Origin: Planctomycetota bacterium
GTDB lineage: Bacteria; Planctomycetota; Planctomycetia; Pirellulales; PALSA-1355
Assembly: GCA_003389325.1 (NCBI GenBank)
Contig: QQVE01000002.1
Span: forward strand, 62,001-126,000
Direction: 5' to 3'
Length of the DNA stretch: 64,000 bases
Shown here: positions 35,847 to 46,456 of the stretch, one piece after another
Layout of the letters: each line of letters begins with the position of its first letter
Position numbering within the stretch: the stretch's first letter is position 1
The notes under the pieces: generated by a model
Database searches by the model: none
Told to the model about the DNA's origin: nothing
Seen by the model: only the letters and a program-made list of their open reading frames with translations
Made by a program: the position numbers and the translations under genes

Positions 35847-36632
35847 ATGTGTACGCTCACGCTCATGCGCTGCGAGAATGCGACCGGGCCGGCGCTGCGC
35901 GTCGAGTGCAATCGCGACGAATCGCGGCTGCGCCCGCCGGCGCGGTCTCCCGAAGTGCGCACCGCGGGCCATCGCCGGATCGTCATGCCGGTCGATCCCG
36001 TTTCGGACGGCACGTGGATCGGCGCCAACGATGCTCCGCTGGTGGCGGTATTGATCAACGTCTACGCCCGCTCGTTGACGCGTGACGAGTTGATCGCTCT
36101 CGCCCAGCGCGACCCGCCGCCTCCCAGCCGGGGCCGTATCGTGCCGCACGTGCTGGCCGGGGGCACCGTCGACGAGGCGCTCGCGCGCGCGCAGCAGCTC
36201 GACTTGAAGCGCTACGACCCGTTTCGACTGGTCGTGGCAGACGCGGGCCGCTACGTGCACCTGCTTTGGAGCGGCGACAATCTGACCGTCGATCCAATCG
36301 CCGACTTCGCCCAGCCGTTGTTCTTCACGTCGTCGGCGCTGGGAGACGAGGTCGTGGCCGATCCGCGCCGTGAACTCTTCGACCACTCGTTTTTTGGCAG
36401 CGCATGCGACCCCGCCGCCCAGGACGGCTTTCATCGCCACGTCTGGCCCGGCCGCGAGTTCGCCAGCGTGTGGATGACCCGCCCCGAGGCCCGCACCGTC
36501 AGCATCACCACCGTCGAGCTCGACGCGCACGGCGCGCGGATGACCTACGAAGCCCGCGCCGCCGAGAACCCGGAAACGGCGGAACTCACCCCGGCCGAGA
36601 GCGTCTCGCTCGACGCCTCCTCCCGACACTAG
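35847..36632 (+). CDS. NRDE/TANGO2-family protein
   Basis: The product is 261 residues and starts MCTLTL; Cys2, exposed after Met removal, is the expected N-terminal nucleophile of the Ntn-like NRDE family. The diagnostic CNRDES follows at about residue 26, and GTWIGAN matches the family strand. TANGO2 homologues are linked to haem or lipid trafficking in eukaryotes, but the bacterial role is not settled. The stop codon TAG lies in the left arm of a hairpin repeat. It starts four bases after the CocE-like gene. Confidence 0.85.
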   Translation: MCTLTLMRCENATGPALRVECNRDESRLRPPARSPEVRTAGHRRIVMPVDPVSDGTWIGANDAPLVAVLINVYARSLTRDELIALAQRDPPPPSRGRIVPHVLAGGTVDEALARAQQLDLKRYDPFRLVVADAGRYVHLLWSGDNLTVDPIADFAQPLFFTSSALGDEVVADPRRELFDHSFFGSACDPAAQDGFHRHVWPGREFASVWMTRPEARTVSITTVELDAHGARMTYEARAAENPETAELTPAESVSLDASSRH

Positions 36633-36705
36633 CCCGAAGCGCGAGCGAGGGTCGTTCGGGCAGAAACAACGTTACGGCCAATCACCCTCGCTCGCGCTTC
36701 GGGCT
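36631..36705. repeat. Long GC-rich inverted repeat (family B, copy 2)
   Basis: Arms at 36631-36652 and 36684-36705 are exact 22-base reverse complements with the same CCCGAAGCGCGAGCGAGG core as the copy at 33956. The spacer is 31 bases and unrelated in sequence. The left arm overlaps the last two bases of the NRDE stop codon. Confidence 0.85.
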
Positions 36706-36774
36706 GGTAAACGGACATCCCGCTCCACCGATCTGCACTTGCCATCGTGACCGCGCGCGGCGATAAGAATCCTC

Positions 36775-38355
36775 ATGGCTGCCGACGCAGATTACGTTTT
36801 GGCAATCGACTTGGGATCCAGCGGGCCGAAGGTGTCGCTCGTCTCGGAATCGGGCGAGATTGCCGCCTCCACGTCGGGCCACACGGCCACGCACACCACG
36901 CCCGACGGCGGCAGTGAGCAGGACCCTGGCCAGTGGTGGAACGTCATCACCGAGTGCGTGCACCGGCTGATGTCCGACCGGCCGGTGCCCGTGGAGCGGA
37001 TCGTGGCCGTTAGTTGCGCGAGCCAGTGGTCGGTCACCGTGCCGGTCGATCGCGAAGGGCGGCACTTGATGAACGCGGTGCACTGGAGCGACAGGCGCGG
37101 TGCCGTGCACACGCGGCGCGTGACCGACGGCGTGATCAAGCTTAGCGGCTACGGCGTCAAACGGTTGATCCACTGGGTCCGTATGACCGGCGGCGTGCCC
37201 ACGCAATCGGGCGCCGATGCCCTGGCACACATCCTGTTCATCCGCCATGAGCGGCCCGAGATCTATCGGCAAACCTACAAGTTTCTCGAGCCGATGGACT
37301 ACCTCAACTTCCGCCTCACCGGCCGGGCGGTGGCGTCCTATGCGTCGGTGTTTCCGTACCTGCTGACCGACAACCGCTACAACGAGGGAGTCCGCTACGA
37401 CGAGAAACTCATGGACTGGTGCGGGCTCGATCGTTCCAAGCTGCCCGACCTGGTGCCGGTCTGCCGAGTGCTGGGAAGGATACGTCCCGACATGGCCGAG
37501 GCCTGGGGCCTCTCACCGTCGACCTACGTGATCGGCGGCACGCCCGACCGCCATGCCGCGGCCGTGGGCTCGGGCGCGCTACGCGACTTCGCCGGCCACG
37601 TCTGCCTGGGCACCACCGCCTGGCTGAGCTGCCACGTTCCCTTCAAGAAGACCAACGTAATCTCCAACGTGGCCACCATGCCCTCGGCCCTGCCCGGGCG
37701 CAACATGGTCGTGGCCGAGCAGGGCGCCGCGGGCAAGTGCCTGCAAGTGTTCGTCGAGAATTGGCTCTGCCGCCGCGACGAGCTCGACGGCGCCGGCCCA
37801 CCGGCCGACGTGTACGACCGGGTCGAACGCATCGCGGCTTCGGCCCCGCCGGGCTGCGAGCGGCTGCTGTTCTTGCCCTGGCTCAACGGTGCCGGCCCGC
37901 CCACGGGCGAAGCGATCATGCGCGGCGGCTTCTTGAACCAGTCACTGGTGACCACGCGGGCCCACGCGCTGCGAGCCATCATGGAGGGCGTGGCCTTCAA
38001 TCTCCGCTGGCTTCGCCAAAGTGTCGAGACGTTCGTGGGCCGGCCCTTCAACGGGCTGAACTTCATCGGCGGCGCCGCCCGCAGCGAGCTGTGGTGCCAG
38101 ATCCTGGCCGACGTGCTCGACTGCGAAATCCGCCGCATGGAGCGTCCGGAAATGGCCATTTCGCGCGGGGCCGCCATGGTGGCCTGGGTCGCGCTGGGCC
38201 GGGCCACGGTCGACAACCTGCCAGCACTGGCCCGCGTCGAGCGCACGTTCTTGCCGGTGCCGGAGCGCCGCGCGCTGTACAAAGAACTGTTCGCCGAGTT
38301 CCTGAGCAGCTATAAAGCCAACAGGCGGATCTTTCGCCGCCTCAACGCTCGCTAA
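36775..38355 (+). CDS. FGGY-family carbohydrate kinase
   Basis: This 526-residue kinase, closest in layout to xylulokinase, has the N-terminal ATP-domain motif LAIDLGSSGPKVSL and SCASQWSVTV. The catalytic-base Asp is in GGTPDRHAAAVGSG, and the C-terminal ATP motif is NFIGGAARSELWCQILAD. It transfers phosphate from ATP to a sugar or polyol. It lies 18 bases upstream of the lyase-like PLP gene and is probably co-transcribed. The substrate is not readable; the lyase next door suggests a phosphorylated compound that is then cleaved. Confidence 0.88.
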   Translation: MAADADYVLAIDLGSSGPKVSLVSESGEIAASTSGHTATHTTPDGGSEQDPGQWWNVITECVHRLMSDRPVPVERIVAVSCASQWSVTVPVDREGRHLMNAVHWSDRRGAVHTRRVTDGVIKLSGYGVKRLIHWVRMTGGVPTQSGADALAHILFIRHERPEIYRQTYKFLEPMDYLNFRLTGRAVASYASVFPYLLTDNRYNEGVRYDEKLMDWCGLDRSKLPDLVPVCRVLGRIRPDMAEAWGLSPSTYVIGGTPDRHAAAVGSGALRDFAGHVCLGTTAWLSCHVPFKKTNVISNVATMPSALPGRNMVVAEQGAAGKCLQVFVENWLCRRDELDGAGPPADVYDRVERIAASAPPGCERLLFLPWLNGAGPPTGEAIMRGGFLNQSLVTTRAHALRAIMEGVAFNLRWLRQSVETFVGRPFNGLNFIGGAARSELWCQILADVLDCEIRRMERPEMAISRGAAMVAWVALGRATVDNLPALARVERTFLPVPERRALYKELFAEFLSSYKANRRIFRRLNAR

Positions 38356-38373
38356 ACGAGGAGTACCATCGCC

Positions 38374-39804
<1,431 letters not shown>

Positions 39805-39838
39805 ACTCGACTCATCGATATGGTGCCGCCGCCGAATT

Positions 39839-39914
39839 ACCGGCCCGAAGCGCGAGCGAGGGTCGTTTGGTCTGGCTACCCGTTGAGAGACCCTCGCTCG
39901 CGCTTCGGGCCGGT
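39839..39914. repeat. Long GC-rich inverted repeat (family B, copy 3)
   Basis: Arms at 39839-39863 and 39890-39914 are 25-base reverse complements with the same core as the copies at 33956 and 36631. The spacer is 26 bases. It lies between convergent genes ending at 39804 and 39940, so it may act as a two-way terminator. Confidence 0.85.
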
Positions 39915-39939
39915 GTAGTGCGATACAACGGTGGCTTAA

Positions 39940-41160
39940 CTAGTCGGCGTAATTGCCCTCGCTGACGAGTTGCTTTATTTCCTCGGCGGGAACGCCAGGC
40001 TCGGTCTCGATAAACAGATTGTGCGAGAGCATCGATTGCGACTCGCCGCTGCTGGCACCTGCGATGGCCGGGGCGTCGATGCCGGAGAAGAGATTGCCGT
40101 CGACCAGCACGCCGTGGGCCTTCTCGATCACCAGGCCGGCGGCCGTGCGATCGTCGGCGACGCGCTTGTCGGTCCCCTCGCCGATGTAGCTGCTGGAGAA
40201 GCAATTGCCGCCCACGGTGATCCGCCCGCTCTTGGGGCCGATCCGCAACGCCGCGGTCTTCATGATCGTGAACGTGTTGGCCGAGACCGAGCAGCCGTGG
40301 GCGTCGCGCAGGTCGATGCCCGCGCCGTCGTGGGCGATGACGTTCGCGCAGAACGCGATGCCGTAGCAATCGCGATCGACGACGATGGCCGTGCCGGCGC
40401 ACTCTTCGATCATGTTGCCCGAGACCACGCTGCCGTACGTGTTTTCGATCACCACGCCGTGGCCCAGGTGATCGTCGAGGCAGTTGCCGGTCATGCACAG
40501 GTTGAAGCCGTCGGTGCAGTGCAGGGCGTCCTGGTTTTCCTCGAACTGGTTGGCCGAAACGACAATGTCGTGACAGCCGCGCAGGTTGAGCCCGGTGCCC
40601 TTGTTATAAGTGAACAGCGACTGGCAGACGCGCGGGTCCTCGTAGCAGTAGCTCAACAGCACCCCGTCGCCGCCGTGCTCGCTGACCGTAATGCCGTCGA
40701 GATGAATCTCGTTGACGTTTCGGGCCACGATGCCCGCGCCGCTGTTCTCGTTGCCGGTGAGGCGAAAATGGGCCAGCCGCACGCGCCACAGCTCGTGCTC
40801 CCGGTCGTTGGCGTCGCCTTTGTGCTCATAGTGTGCCAACAGGATCGCCGGTTGCCGTGCGGTGTTCGTGTTCTTGATGTGCGTGGCCGTGCCGGCACCC
40901 TCCAGGCAAACGTCGTCGCCGCGGATCACCAGAGGCTCGTCGATCTCGAACGTGCCCGCGGGCAACCGCACGATGCCGCCTTCGTCCGGCAGGGCGTCGA
41001 TCGCCGCCTGCAGCGTGGGAAACTCGACCGCTTCGACCGCGGCCGCCGCGCCGTCGAGACGACTGGCATGCGGACGGCCCACTCCGAAGCCCGAATCCGC
41101 GGCAAGCACTGCCAGAGCCACGGTGGCTGCAATGGCAACCGCAAACAGAAAGCGATTCAT
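39940..41160 (-). CDS. Secreted right-handed beta-helix repeat protein
   Basis: The 406-residue protein has a signal peptide (RFLFAVAIAATVALAVLAA) and start at ATG 41160 with AGGAG upstream. Residues from about 50 read FPTLQAAIDALPDEGGIVRLPAGTFE in outline, the normal opening of a pectate-lyase-like beta helix. They are followed by repeated turns such as GIVARNVNEIHLDG, NQFEENQDALH, GNMIEECAGTAIVV and GNLFSGIDAPAI. Such proteins bind or cleave polysaccharides, but no clear catalytic Asp/His set was recognised, so the activity is unknown. Confidence 0.85.
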   Translation of the reverse strand: MNRFLFAVAIAATVALAVLAADSGFGVGRPHASRLDGAAAAVEAVEFPTLQAAIDALPDEGGIVRLPAGTFEIDEPLVIRGDDVCLEGAGTATHIKNTNTARQPAILLAHYEHKGDANDREHELWRVRLAHFRLTGNENSGAGIVARNVNEIHLDGITVSEHGGDGVLLSYCYEDPRVCQSLFTYNKGTGLNLRGCHDIVVSANQFEENQDALHCTDGFNLCMTGNCLDDHLGHGVVIENTYGSVVSGNMIEECAGTAIVVDRDCYGIAFCANVIAHDGAGIDLRDAHGCSVSANTFTIMKTAALRIGPKSGRITVGGNCFSSSYIGEGTDKRVADDRTAAGLVIEKAHGVLVDGNLFSGIDAPAIAGASSGESQSMLSHNLFIETEPGVPAEEIKQLVSEGNYAD

Positions 41161-41342
41161 AAGAAAACTCCTGGTACGCACCACAGTGAGCGGGTTGCCC
41201 AAGAGTGTAACAGCGTTCGGTGGGTTCCGTCGATTGGGCGCACTCGCCGGCCGCGGGGCATGTGGTAGAATCGCGGCTCAACGGGGCCGGTGCGCAATGG
41301 CCCCCGGAAAGTGCGTTTTCTGCGGAGATTCGCGAGACAGAA

Positions 41343-42449
41343 ATGACGACCACCCAAACCGCCGATCCTCGCATCGGCCGCCCGCTGGCCGAAATCGACA
41401 CGCCGGCCTTGTTGCTCGATCTGCCGGCGTGCGAGCGGAACCTGGCGAAGATGGCCGAGTTCTTTCGCGAGCGCCCGGCCCAGTTGCGCCCGCACTTCAA
41501 GAACCACAAGTGCGCCACCCTCGCGCGGCGGCAAGTCGCGGCCGGCGCGATCGGCATGACGTGCGCCAAGCTCAGCGAGGCGGCGATCCTGGTCGACGAG
41601 GGCTTCGACAACTTGCTGGTGGCCAACCAGGTCGTGGGTCCGGCCAAGACCGCGCGGTTGGCCCACCTGGCCACGCGGGCCCGCATGACCGTGGCCGTGG
41701 ACCACATCGACCAGATCGAGGCGATTTCCCAAGCTGCCAGCGCGGCCGGCAGCGTCGTGCACCTGTTGATCGAGGTCGACATCGGCATGGGCCGTTGCGG
41801 CGTATTGCCCGGCGAGCCGGCACTCGAGTTGGCACGCCGTATCGCGCCGCTCCCGGGCGTGGCGTTCGCCGGGTTGCAGGCCTACGAAGGGCACCTGGTC
41901 AATGTGCTCGATCGCGACGAGCGGCGCGAGCGGGCTCGGGCCGCCATGCAGCAGGCCGTCGACACGCGGCGGCTGATCGAAGCGGCGGGCATCCCCGTGG
42001 AATGTATCAGCGGATGCTCGAGTGCCACCTATGACGCCACCGGCACGATGGAGGGCGTCGACGAAGTACAGGCCGGCACGTATGCCACGATGGATTGCCA
42101 ATATGTCAAGCTAGCGGCCGAGTTCGAGAACGCGCTGGCGCTGCAAGTGCGCGTGATCAGTCGTCCGACTCCCGAGAAGGCCGTGCTCGACATCGGCGTG
42201 AAAGGAGCCGGCGGCGAGTTCGGCCCGCCCAAGGTGCGCGATTACCCCGAGGCGGAGATCAAGTCGCTGCTCTCCGAAGAACACGCCGTCGTGCTCAAGG
42301 GCACCCCCGACTGGAAGATCGGCCAACTCGTGCATCTCATCCCTAGCCACGCCTGCACCACCTGCAACCTGCATCGCGAGTTCGTCGTGCACCAGGACGG
42401 CCGCGTGGTCGACGTCTGGCCCATCGAGGCCTCGGGCTGTTTGACGTAG
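41343..42449 (+). CDS. D-threonine aldolase/D-serine dehydratase-like PLP enzyme
   Basis: This 368-residue fold-type III enzyme has the PLP-binding Lys53 in RPHFKNHK. The metal-binding SHACTTCN (His336, Cys338) lies in the C-terminal D-serine-dehydratase-like domain. N-terminal EIDTPALLLDL is the usual opening. The family cleaves D-beta-hydroxy amino acids to glycine plus an aldehyde, or deaminates D-serine. The ATG is chosen because the longer frame open to 41220 lacks family similarity. It is divergent from the beta-helix gene. Which of the two reactions it performs is not decided by sequence. Confidence 0.88.
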   Translation: MTTTQTADPRIGRPLAEIDTPALLLDLPACERNLAKMAEFFRERPAQLRPHFKNHKCATLARRQVAAGAIGMTCAKLSEAAILVDEGFDNLLVANQVVGPAKTARLAHLATRARMTVAVDHIDQIEAISQAASAAGSVVHLLIEVDIGMGRCGVLPGEPALELARRIAPLPGVAFAGLQAYEGHLVNVLDRDERRERARAAMQQAVDTRRLIEAAGIPVECISGCSSATYDATGTMEGVDEVQAGTYATMDCQYVKLAAEFENALALQVRVISRPTPEKAVLDIGVKGAGGEFGPPKVRDYPEAEIKSLLSEEHAVVLKGTPDWKIGQLVHLIPSHACTTCNLHREFVVHQDGRVVDVWPIEASGCLT

Positions 42450-42587
42450 TGCACGACGCGCCCTAACGCGGTATGCTGACGACTCGGGCGGAGTCGCAGG
42501 GCACGGCACATCCTATCTGTTAGCGCGTCGCACGCGGGTCACGACGGCGATTGTGGCCCCGAATGTCCGCGACCGAGGCGGCGTCTC

Positions 42588-44420
42588 ATGATTTCCGCAG
42601 TCGTCGAAAGTCTCAAGTCCTCGTGGAAGGGCCTCGTCCTGTGCGACGTGCTCTTCAAGCTGATTGCCTTCGTGGTGCTCACGCCGCTGGTGAGCCTGGT
42701 GTTTCGGCTGTTGCTGGCCATTTCCGGCCGCACGGTGCTGGCCGATGCCGACATCGCCCGATTTCTGCTGCACCCCATCGGTTGGATCACGATCATCGTC
42801 GTGGGCGCCGCCACGATCGGCATTCTGGCGCTCGAGCAATCTTCGCTGATGAGCATCAGCCTGGCCGCCGCGTACGGCCGGAGTCTAAGAGTGCTGGCGA
42901 GCCTACGATTCGTGGCCGCGAAAACGCCCGGCATCCTGCAGATCGTCGGCCGCATGGTCGCGCGCGTGCTGCTGTTGGCGGCTCCCTTCCTGGCGATCGG
43001 CGGAGGAACCTATTGGGCGCTGCTGACCGATCACGACATCAACTTCTATCTGACCGAGAAACCGCCGCGGTTCTTCGTCGCCGCGGGCATCATTGCCGCG
43101 GTGCTGGCCGTGCTGGTGCTTCTCGTCGTGCAGTGCGTGGTGAGTTGGGCCGTGGCGATCCAGCTTTACCTGTTCGAGAACGTACCGCCCGCGGTTTGCC
43201 TGGGCGAAAGCCGCCGCCGGCTGGTGGGCAAGCGCGCGACGATCGCCCGCTGGGTGGTCACGTGGTTCGTCGTCAACGCGCTACTTGCGCTGGCGGCCAC
43301 GGCGGTGATCGTGGCCGTGGGCCAAACCGTGGTGCCCGCCGCCACGGGCTCGGTGTGGACGCTGGCGGTCGTGCTGGGACTGGTGCTGGCGGCCTGGGCC
43401 GCGGTCAATCTTGCCACAAACCTGCTGGCGGCCATCTCGTTTGCCGTCATGCAGGGCCATGTCTACGACCGCTTCGGCCGCGGGCCCTCGTTTGCTCTGC
43501 CCGACGACACGACCTGGGGAGTGCGCGGCGTGGCGGCGACGCGCGGACGCCTGGTGGCCGCGTTGGCCGTGGGCGTCGTCGCCTCTGCGCTGGTCGGGGC
43601 GACGGCCATGCACACGGTCCAGCTCGAAGACGACGTGCTCATCACGGCCCACCGCGGGGCCTCGGGCCGGGCCCCGGAAAACACGCTGGCCTCGGTCCGC
43701 GCGGCCATTGAAGACGAGTCCGACTACGTCGAGATCGACGTGCAGGAATCGAAAGACGGCCAGGTGCTTGTGGCCCACGACAGCGACCTGATGAAGGTGG
43801 CCGGCCAGCCGCTGCGCATCTGGGAGGCCACGGCCGACGAGCTGCGTGCCGTCGACATCGGCAGCTACTTTGGCGACGAGTTCGGCGAGGAGCGCATGCC
43901 CACCTTGGCCGAAGTCCTGCAAGCGGCCAAGGGCAAGATCAAGGTCAACATCGAGCTGAAATACTACGGCCACGATCAGGACCTGGAGCGCAAGGTTGTC
44001 GAACTGGTCGAGGAACACGGCATGGCCGACGACGTGGTGATCATGTCGCTCGAAGCTCCCGGCATCGCGAAGATCAAGGAGCTGCGCCCCGACTGGACCG
44101 TCGGCCTGCTCACCGCCGTGGCCGTGGGCGACACCTCGCGGGCCGAGGCCGATTTCCTGGCCGTCAGCACCCGCATCGCCACCCGAGCGTTTATCCGCTC
44201 GTCGCACCGGCAGGACAAGGACGTCTTCGTATGGACCGTCAACGACCCGCTCACGATGTCACAGATGATCAGCCGCGGCGCCGACAACCTGATCACCGAC
44301 GAGCCGGCCCTCGCCCGCCGCGTGCTAGCCGAGCGTGCCGAGATGAGCCCCGTGGAGCGGTTGCTGCTGGAGCTGGCGATCGTGTTCGGGGCTGAGCCGC
44401 CGAACAACGTGGAACAGTAA
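42588..44420 (+). CDS. Membrane-anchored glycerophosphodiester phosphodiesterase
   Basis: The 610-residue protein has an N-terminal membrane domain of about 340 residues with six to eight helices. A GDPD catalytic domain follows, beginning HRGASGRAPENT at His355. Metal and catalytic residues EIDVQESKDGQVLVAHD and NIELKYYG are visible, with a conserved C-terminal VFVWTVNDP. It hydrolyses glycerophosphodiesters to glycerol-3-phosphate and alcohols. The same domain pair occurs in other membrane GDPDs. The C-terminal domain is truncated relative to full-length GDPD between AVAVGD and ADFLAVS but keeps the key sites. The acetyltransferase gene begins 15 bases after its stop. Confidence 0.9.
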   Translation: MISAVVESLKSSWKGLVLCDVLFKLIAFVVLTPLVSLVFRLLLAISGRTVLADADIARFLLHPIGWITIIVVGAATIGILALEQSSLMSISLAAAYGRSLRVLASLRFVAAKTPGILQIVGRMVARVLLLAAPFLAIGGGTYWALLTDHDINFYLTEKPPRFFVAAGIIAAVLAVLVLLVVQCVVSWAVAIQLYLFENVPPAVCLGESRRRLVGKRATIARWVVTWFVVNALLALAATAVIVAVGQTVVPAATGSVWTLAVVLGLVLAAWAAVNLATNLLAAISFAVMQGHVYDRFGRGPSFALPDDTTWGVRGVAATRGRLVAALAVGVVASALVGATAMHTVQLEDDVLITAHRGASGRAPENTLASVRAAIEDESDYVEIDVQESKDGQVLVAHDSDLMKVAGQPLRIWEATADELRAVDIGSYFGDEFGEERMPTLAEVLQAAKGKIKVNIELKYYGHDQDLERKVVELVEEHGMADDVVIMSLEAPGIAKIKELRPDWTVGLLTAVAVGDTSRAEADFLAVSTRIATRAFIRSSHRQDKDVFVWTVNDPLTMSQMISRGADNLITDEPALARRVLAERAEMSPVERLLLELAIVFGAEPPNNVEQ

Positions 44421-44435
44421 CGCTGAGGCGACGCG

Positions 44436-44888
44436 ATGATCCCGCTGTCATTTCGCCTCGCCAAGCGCGGCGATATTCCCCAGTTGGCCGGGCTCAACGC
44501 CCAACTCATTCTGGACGAAGGTCATCGCAATCCGATGGATCTGGCCGCACTAACCGAGCGCATGGCTCGGTGGCTTGATGGTGACTACGAGGGCGTGTTG
44601 ATCGAAGACGGGTCAAACGTCGTCGGCTACGCCTTGTATCGCAGCGAGCCCGAGTTTGTCTACTTGCGGCAGCTCTTCGTCGTGCCCGAGCGTCGGCGGC
44701 AGGGGATTGCCCGTCAGACGCTTCGTTGGTTGTGGGACCATGCATGGCAGGACGCGGCGCGCCTGCGGATTGAAGTACTCGTAGACAACGCGGCCGGCCG
44801 CTTGTTCTGGATGGCAATGGGATTCAACGAGTATTGCATCACCATGGAAGCCGCCCGACCGACGGATGGCGAGACAGACTTGGGATGA
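44436..44888 (+). CDS. GNAT acetyltransferase
   Basis: The 150-residue protein has the acetyl-CoA loop VPERRRQGIARQTLRWLW and the C-terminal VDNAAGRLFWMAMGFNEYC, both standard for GNAT enzymes. N-terminal FRLAKRGDIPQLAGL opens the fold. It follows the glycerophosphodiesterase gene by 15 bases and is convergent with mgtE. The acceptor is unknown. Confidence 0.9.
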   Translation: MIPLSFRLAKRGDIPQLAGLNAQLILDEGHRNPMDLAALTERMARWLDGDYEGVLIEDGSNVVGYALYRSEPEFVYLRQLFVVPERRRQGIARQTLRWLWDHAWQDAARLRIEVLVDNAAGRLFWMAMGFNEYCITMEAARPTDGETDLG

Positions 44889-44893
44889 CCGCC

Positions 44894-46189
44894 TCACGTC
44901 AGCCACCGCATGAATAGCATGGCGAAGCCGAGAAACGACGCAAACCCGACGATGTCGGTCACGGTAGTGAGAAAGATCGCGGCGCTTTGGGCCGGATCGC
45001 GCCCCATGGCCCGCAGCACCAGCGGGATGACTGTGCCGGAGACGGCCGCCGCGGTCATGTTCACGACCATCGCCAGCCCGATCACCAGCGCCAGCGGGAT
45101 GCTGCGGCTCCAGACGTAAACCGCCACGGCGGTCACCACGGCTACGGCAAGCCCGTTGACCAGCGCCGCGAGCAGCTCCTTGCGGATCACGCGGCCCGCG
45201 GCGCCGGGAATCACCTCGCGCATGGCCAGCCCGCGCATGACGACGGCCAGCGATTGCGATCCGCTGTTGCCCCCCTGTCCGGAAACCACGGGCAACAGCA
45301 CTGCCAGCGCCGTGACCTGGGCAATGATGTTCTCGAACAACCCCACCACGGCCGCGGCCAGAAACGCCGTGGCCAGGTTCACCAGCAGCCACGGCAGTCG
45401 CCGCACGACCACGGTCGACACCGGCGACAGCGCCCGTTCGTCGCCGCCGGCACCCACGATCCGCTGCAAGTCCTCAAAGCCTTCCAGAATGCCGGCCTGC
45501 AACGCCTCGTCGTACTTGATCACGCCCAGCAGCTTGCGATCGATATCCACCACCGGCATCGCCAGAAACTTGCGCTCCGACATCAGGTCCACGACTTCCT
45601 CGGCGGGCATCGTGGCCGGCACGCTGAGCACGTCGCGCCGCACCAGCGGCTCGATCGGGTCGCGCGGCAAAGCCAGCAGCAGGTCGCGCATGCTCAGCAC
45701 GCCGGCCAGCTCGCCGTTGCGCTTGGTGACGTACAAGTAGTACAACGCCTCGCGCGGCGCCTTGCGAATGGCGGCGATCGCCTGCTGCACGGTCAGATCG
45801 AGCGGCAGCGCCGCGACCTTGGTCTCCATCATGCCGCCGGCCGTTTCAGCCGGATACTCGGCCAGCACGCGCAGCGCCCGGGCCTTGGTTTCGGGCAGGG
45901 CGACGAGCACGGCTTCGCGTTGTTCGGTCTCGAGATGCTCGACGATGGCCGAGGCGGTTTGCGGCTCGATGGCGTCCAACAGCCGCGCGGCCTGCTCGGC
46001 CCTGGCGTGTCGCAACAGGTCGGCCGCCACGTGCGGTTGCAGCCGATCCAAGAGCGAAATGGCCACCCGATCCGGTAGGCTGGCGAAAAACCGTGCCGCC
46101 TCGTCGGCGTCGCTGGCTTCGATCGCCCGGGCGGCATCTTCGGGGTGCAATTCAATGAACGCCCGCAACAGTGCATCGGCCGGTTTCAT
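44894..46189 (-). CDS. mgtE: MgtE-type magnesium transporter
   Basis: The 431-residue protein has the MgtE N domain (about residues 5-115, HPEDAARAIEASDADEAARF). A CBS pair follows (about 120-245, LYVTKRNGELAGVLSMRDLL and MPVVDIDRKLLGVIKYDE), and then five transmembrane helices with the pore signature LPVVSGQGGNSGSQS. The CBS/N domains sense cytoplasmic Mg2+ and close the channel. I chose ATG 46189, since the family N-terminus begins there; the frame is open to 46240. It is divergent from hflK. Confidence 0.93.
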   Translation of the reverse strand: MKPADALLRAFIELHPEDAARAIEASDADEAARFFASLPDRVAISLLDRLQPHVAADLLRHARAEQAARLLDAIEPQTASAIVEHLETEQREAVLVALPETKARALRVLAEYPAETAGGMMETKVAALPLDLTVQQAIAAIRKAPREALYYLYVTKRNGELAGVLSMRDLLLALPRDPIEPLVRRDVLSVPATMPAEEVVDLMSERKFLAMPVVDIDRKLLGVIKYDEALQAGILEGFEDLQRIVGAGGDERALSPVSTVVVRRLPWLLVNLATAFLAAAVVGLFENIIAQVTALAVLLPVVSGQGGNSGSQSLAVVMRGLAMREVIPGAAGRVIRKELLAALVNGLAVAVVTAVAVYVWSRSIPLALVIGLAMVVNMTAAAVSGTVIPLVLRAMGRDPAQSAAIFLTTVTDIVGFASFLGFAMLFMRWLT

Positions 46190-46456
46190 ACGAGGGGAAC
46201 TCCTTCCCACCATGGGAACAGCAAGGACCAAAGCGCGCACCCGTATCGGCGCCAGCTACGCGCACAAGTCGGGATTCTAGCAAACTACCGTGTTTTGGCA
46301 CGGTGTCTTCATTGCGAGGCGCTTCAAGACGTGCAACCGACGGGCGGCTCGGTGCACCCGATGCGGGCAGAAACGCGGTGGTGACTCTGTTAGACTGAAA
46401 CTTGCCGCTCTCCCGGGCCGCATTCGCCCGTCAACCTCCACCCAACCGAGTTCGCC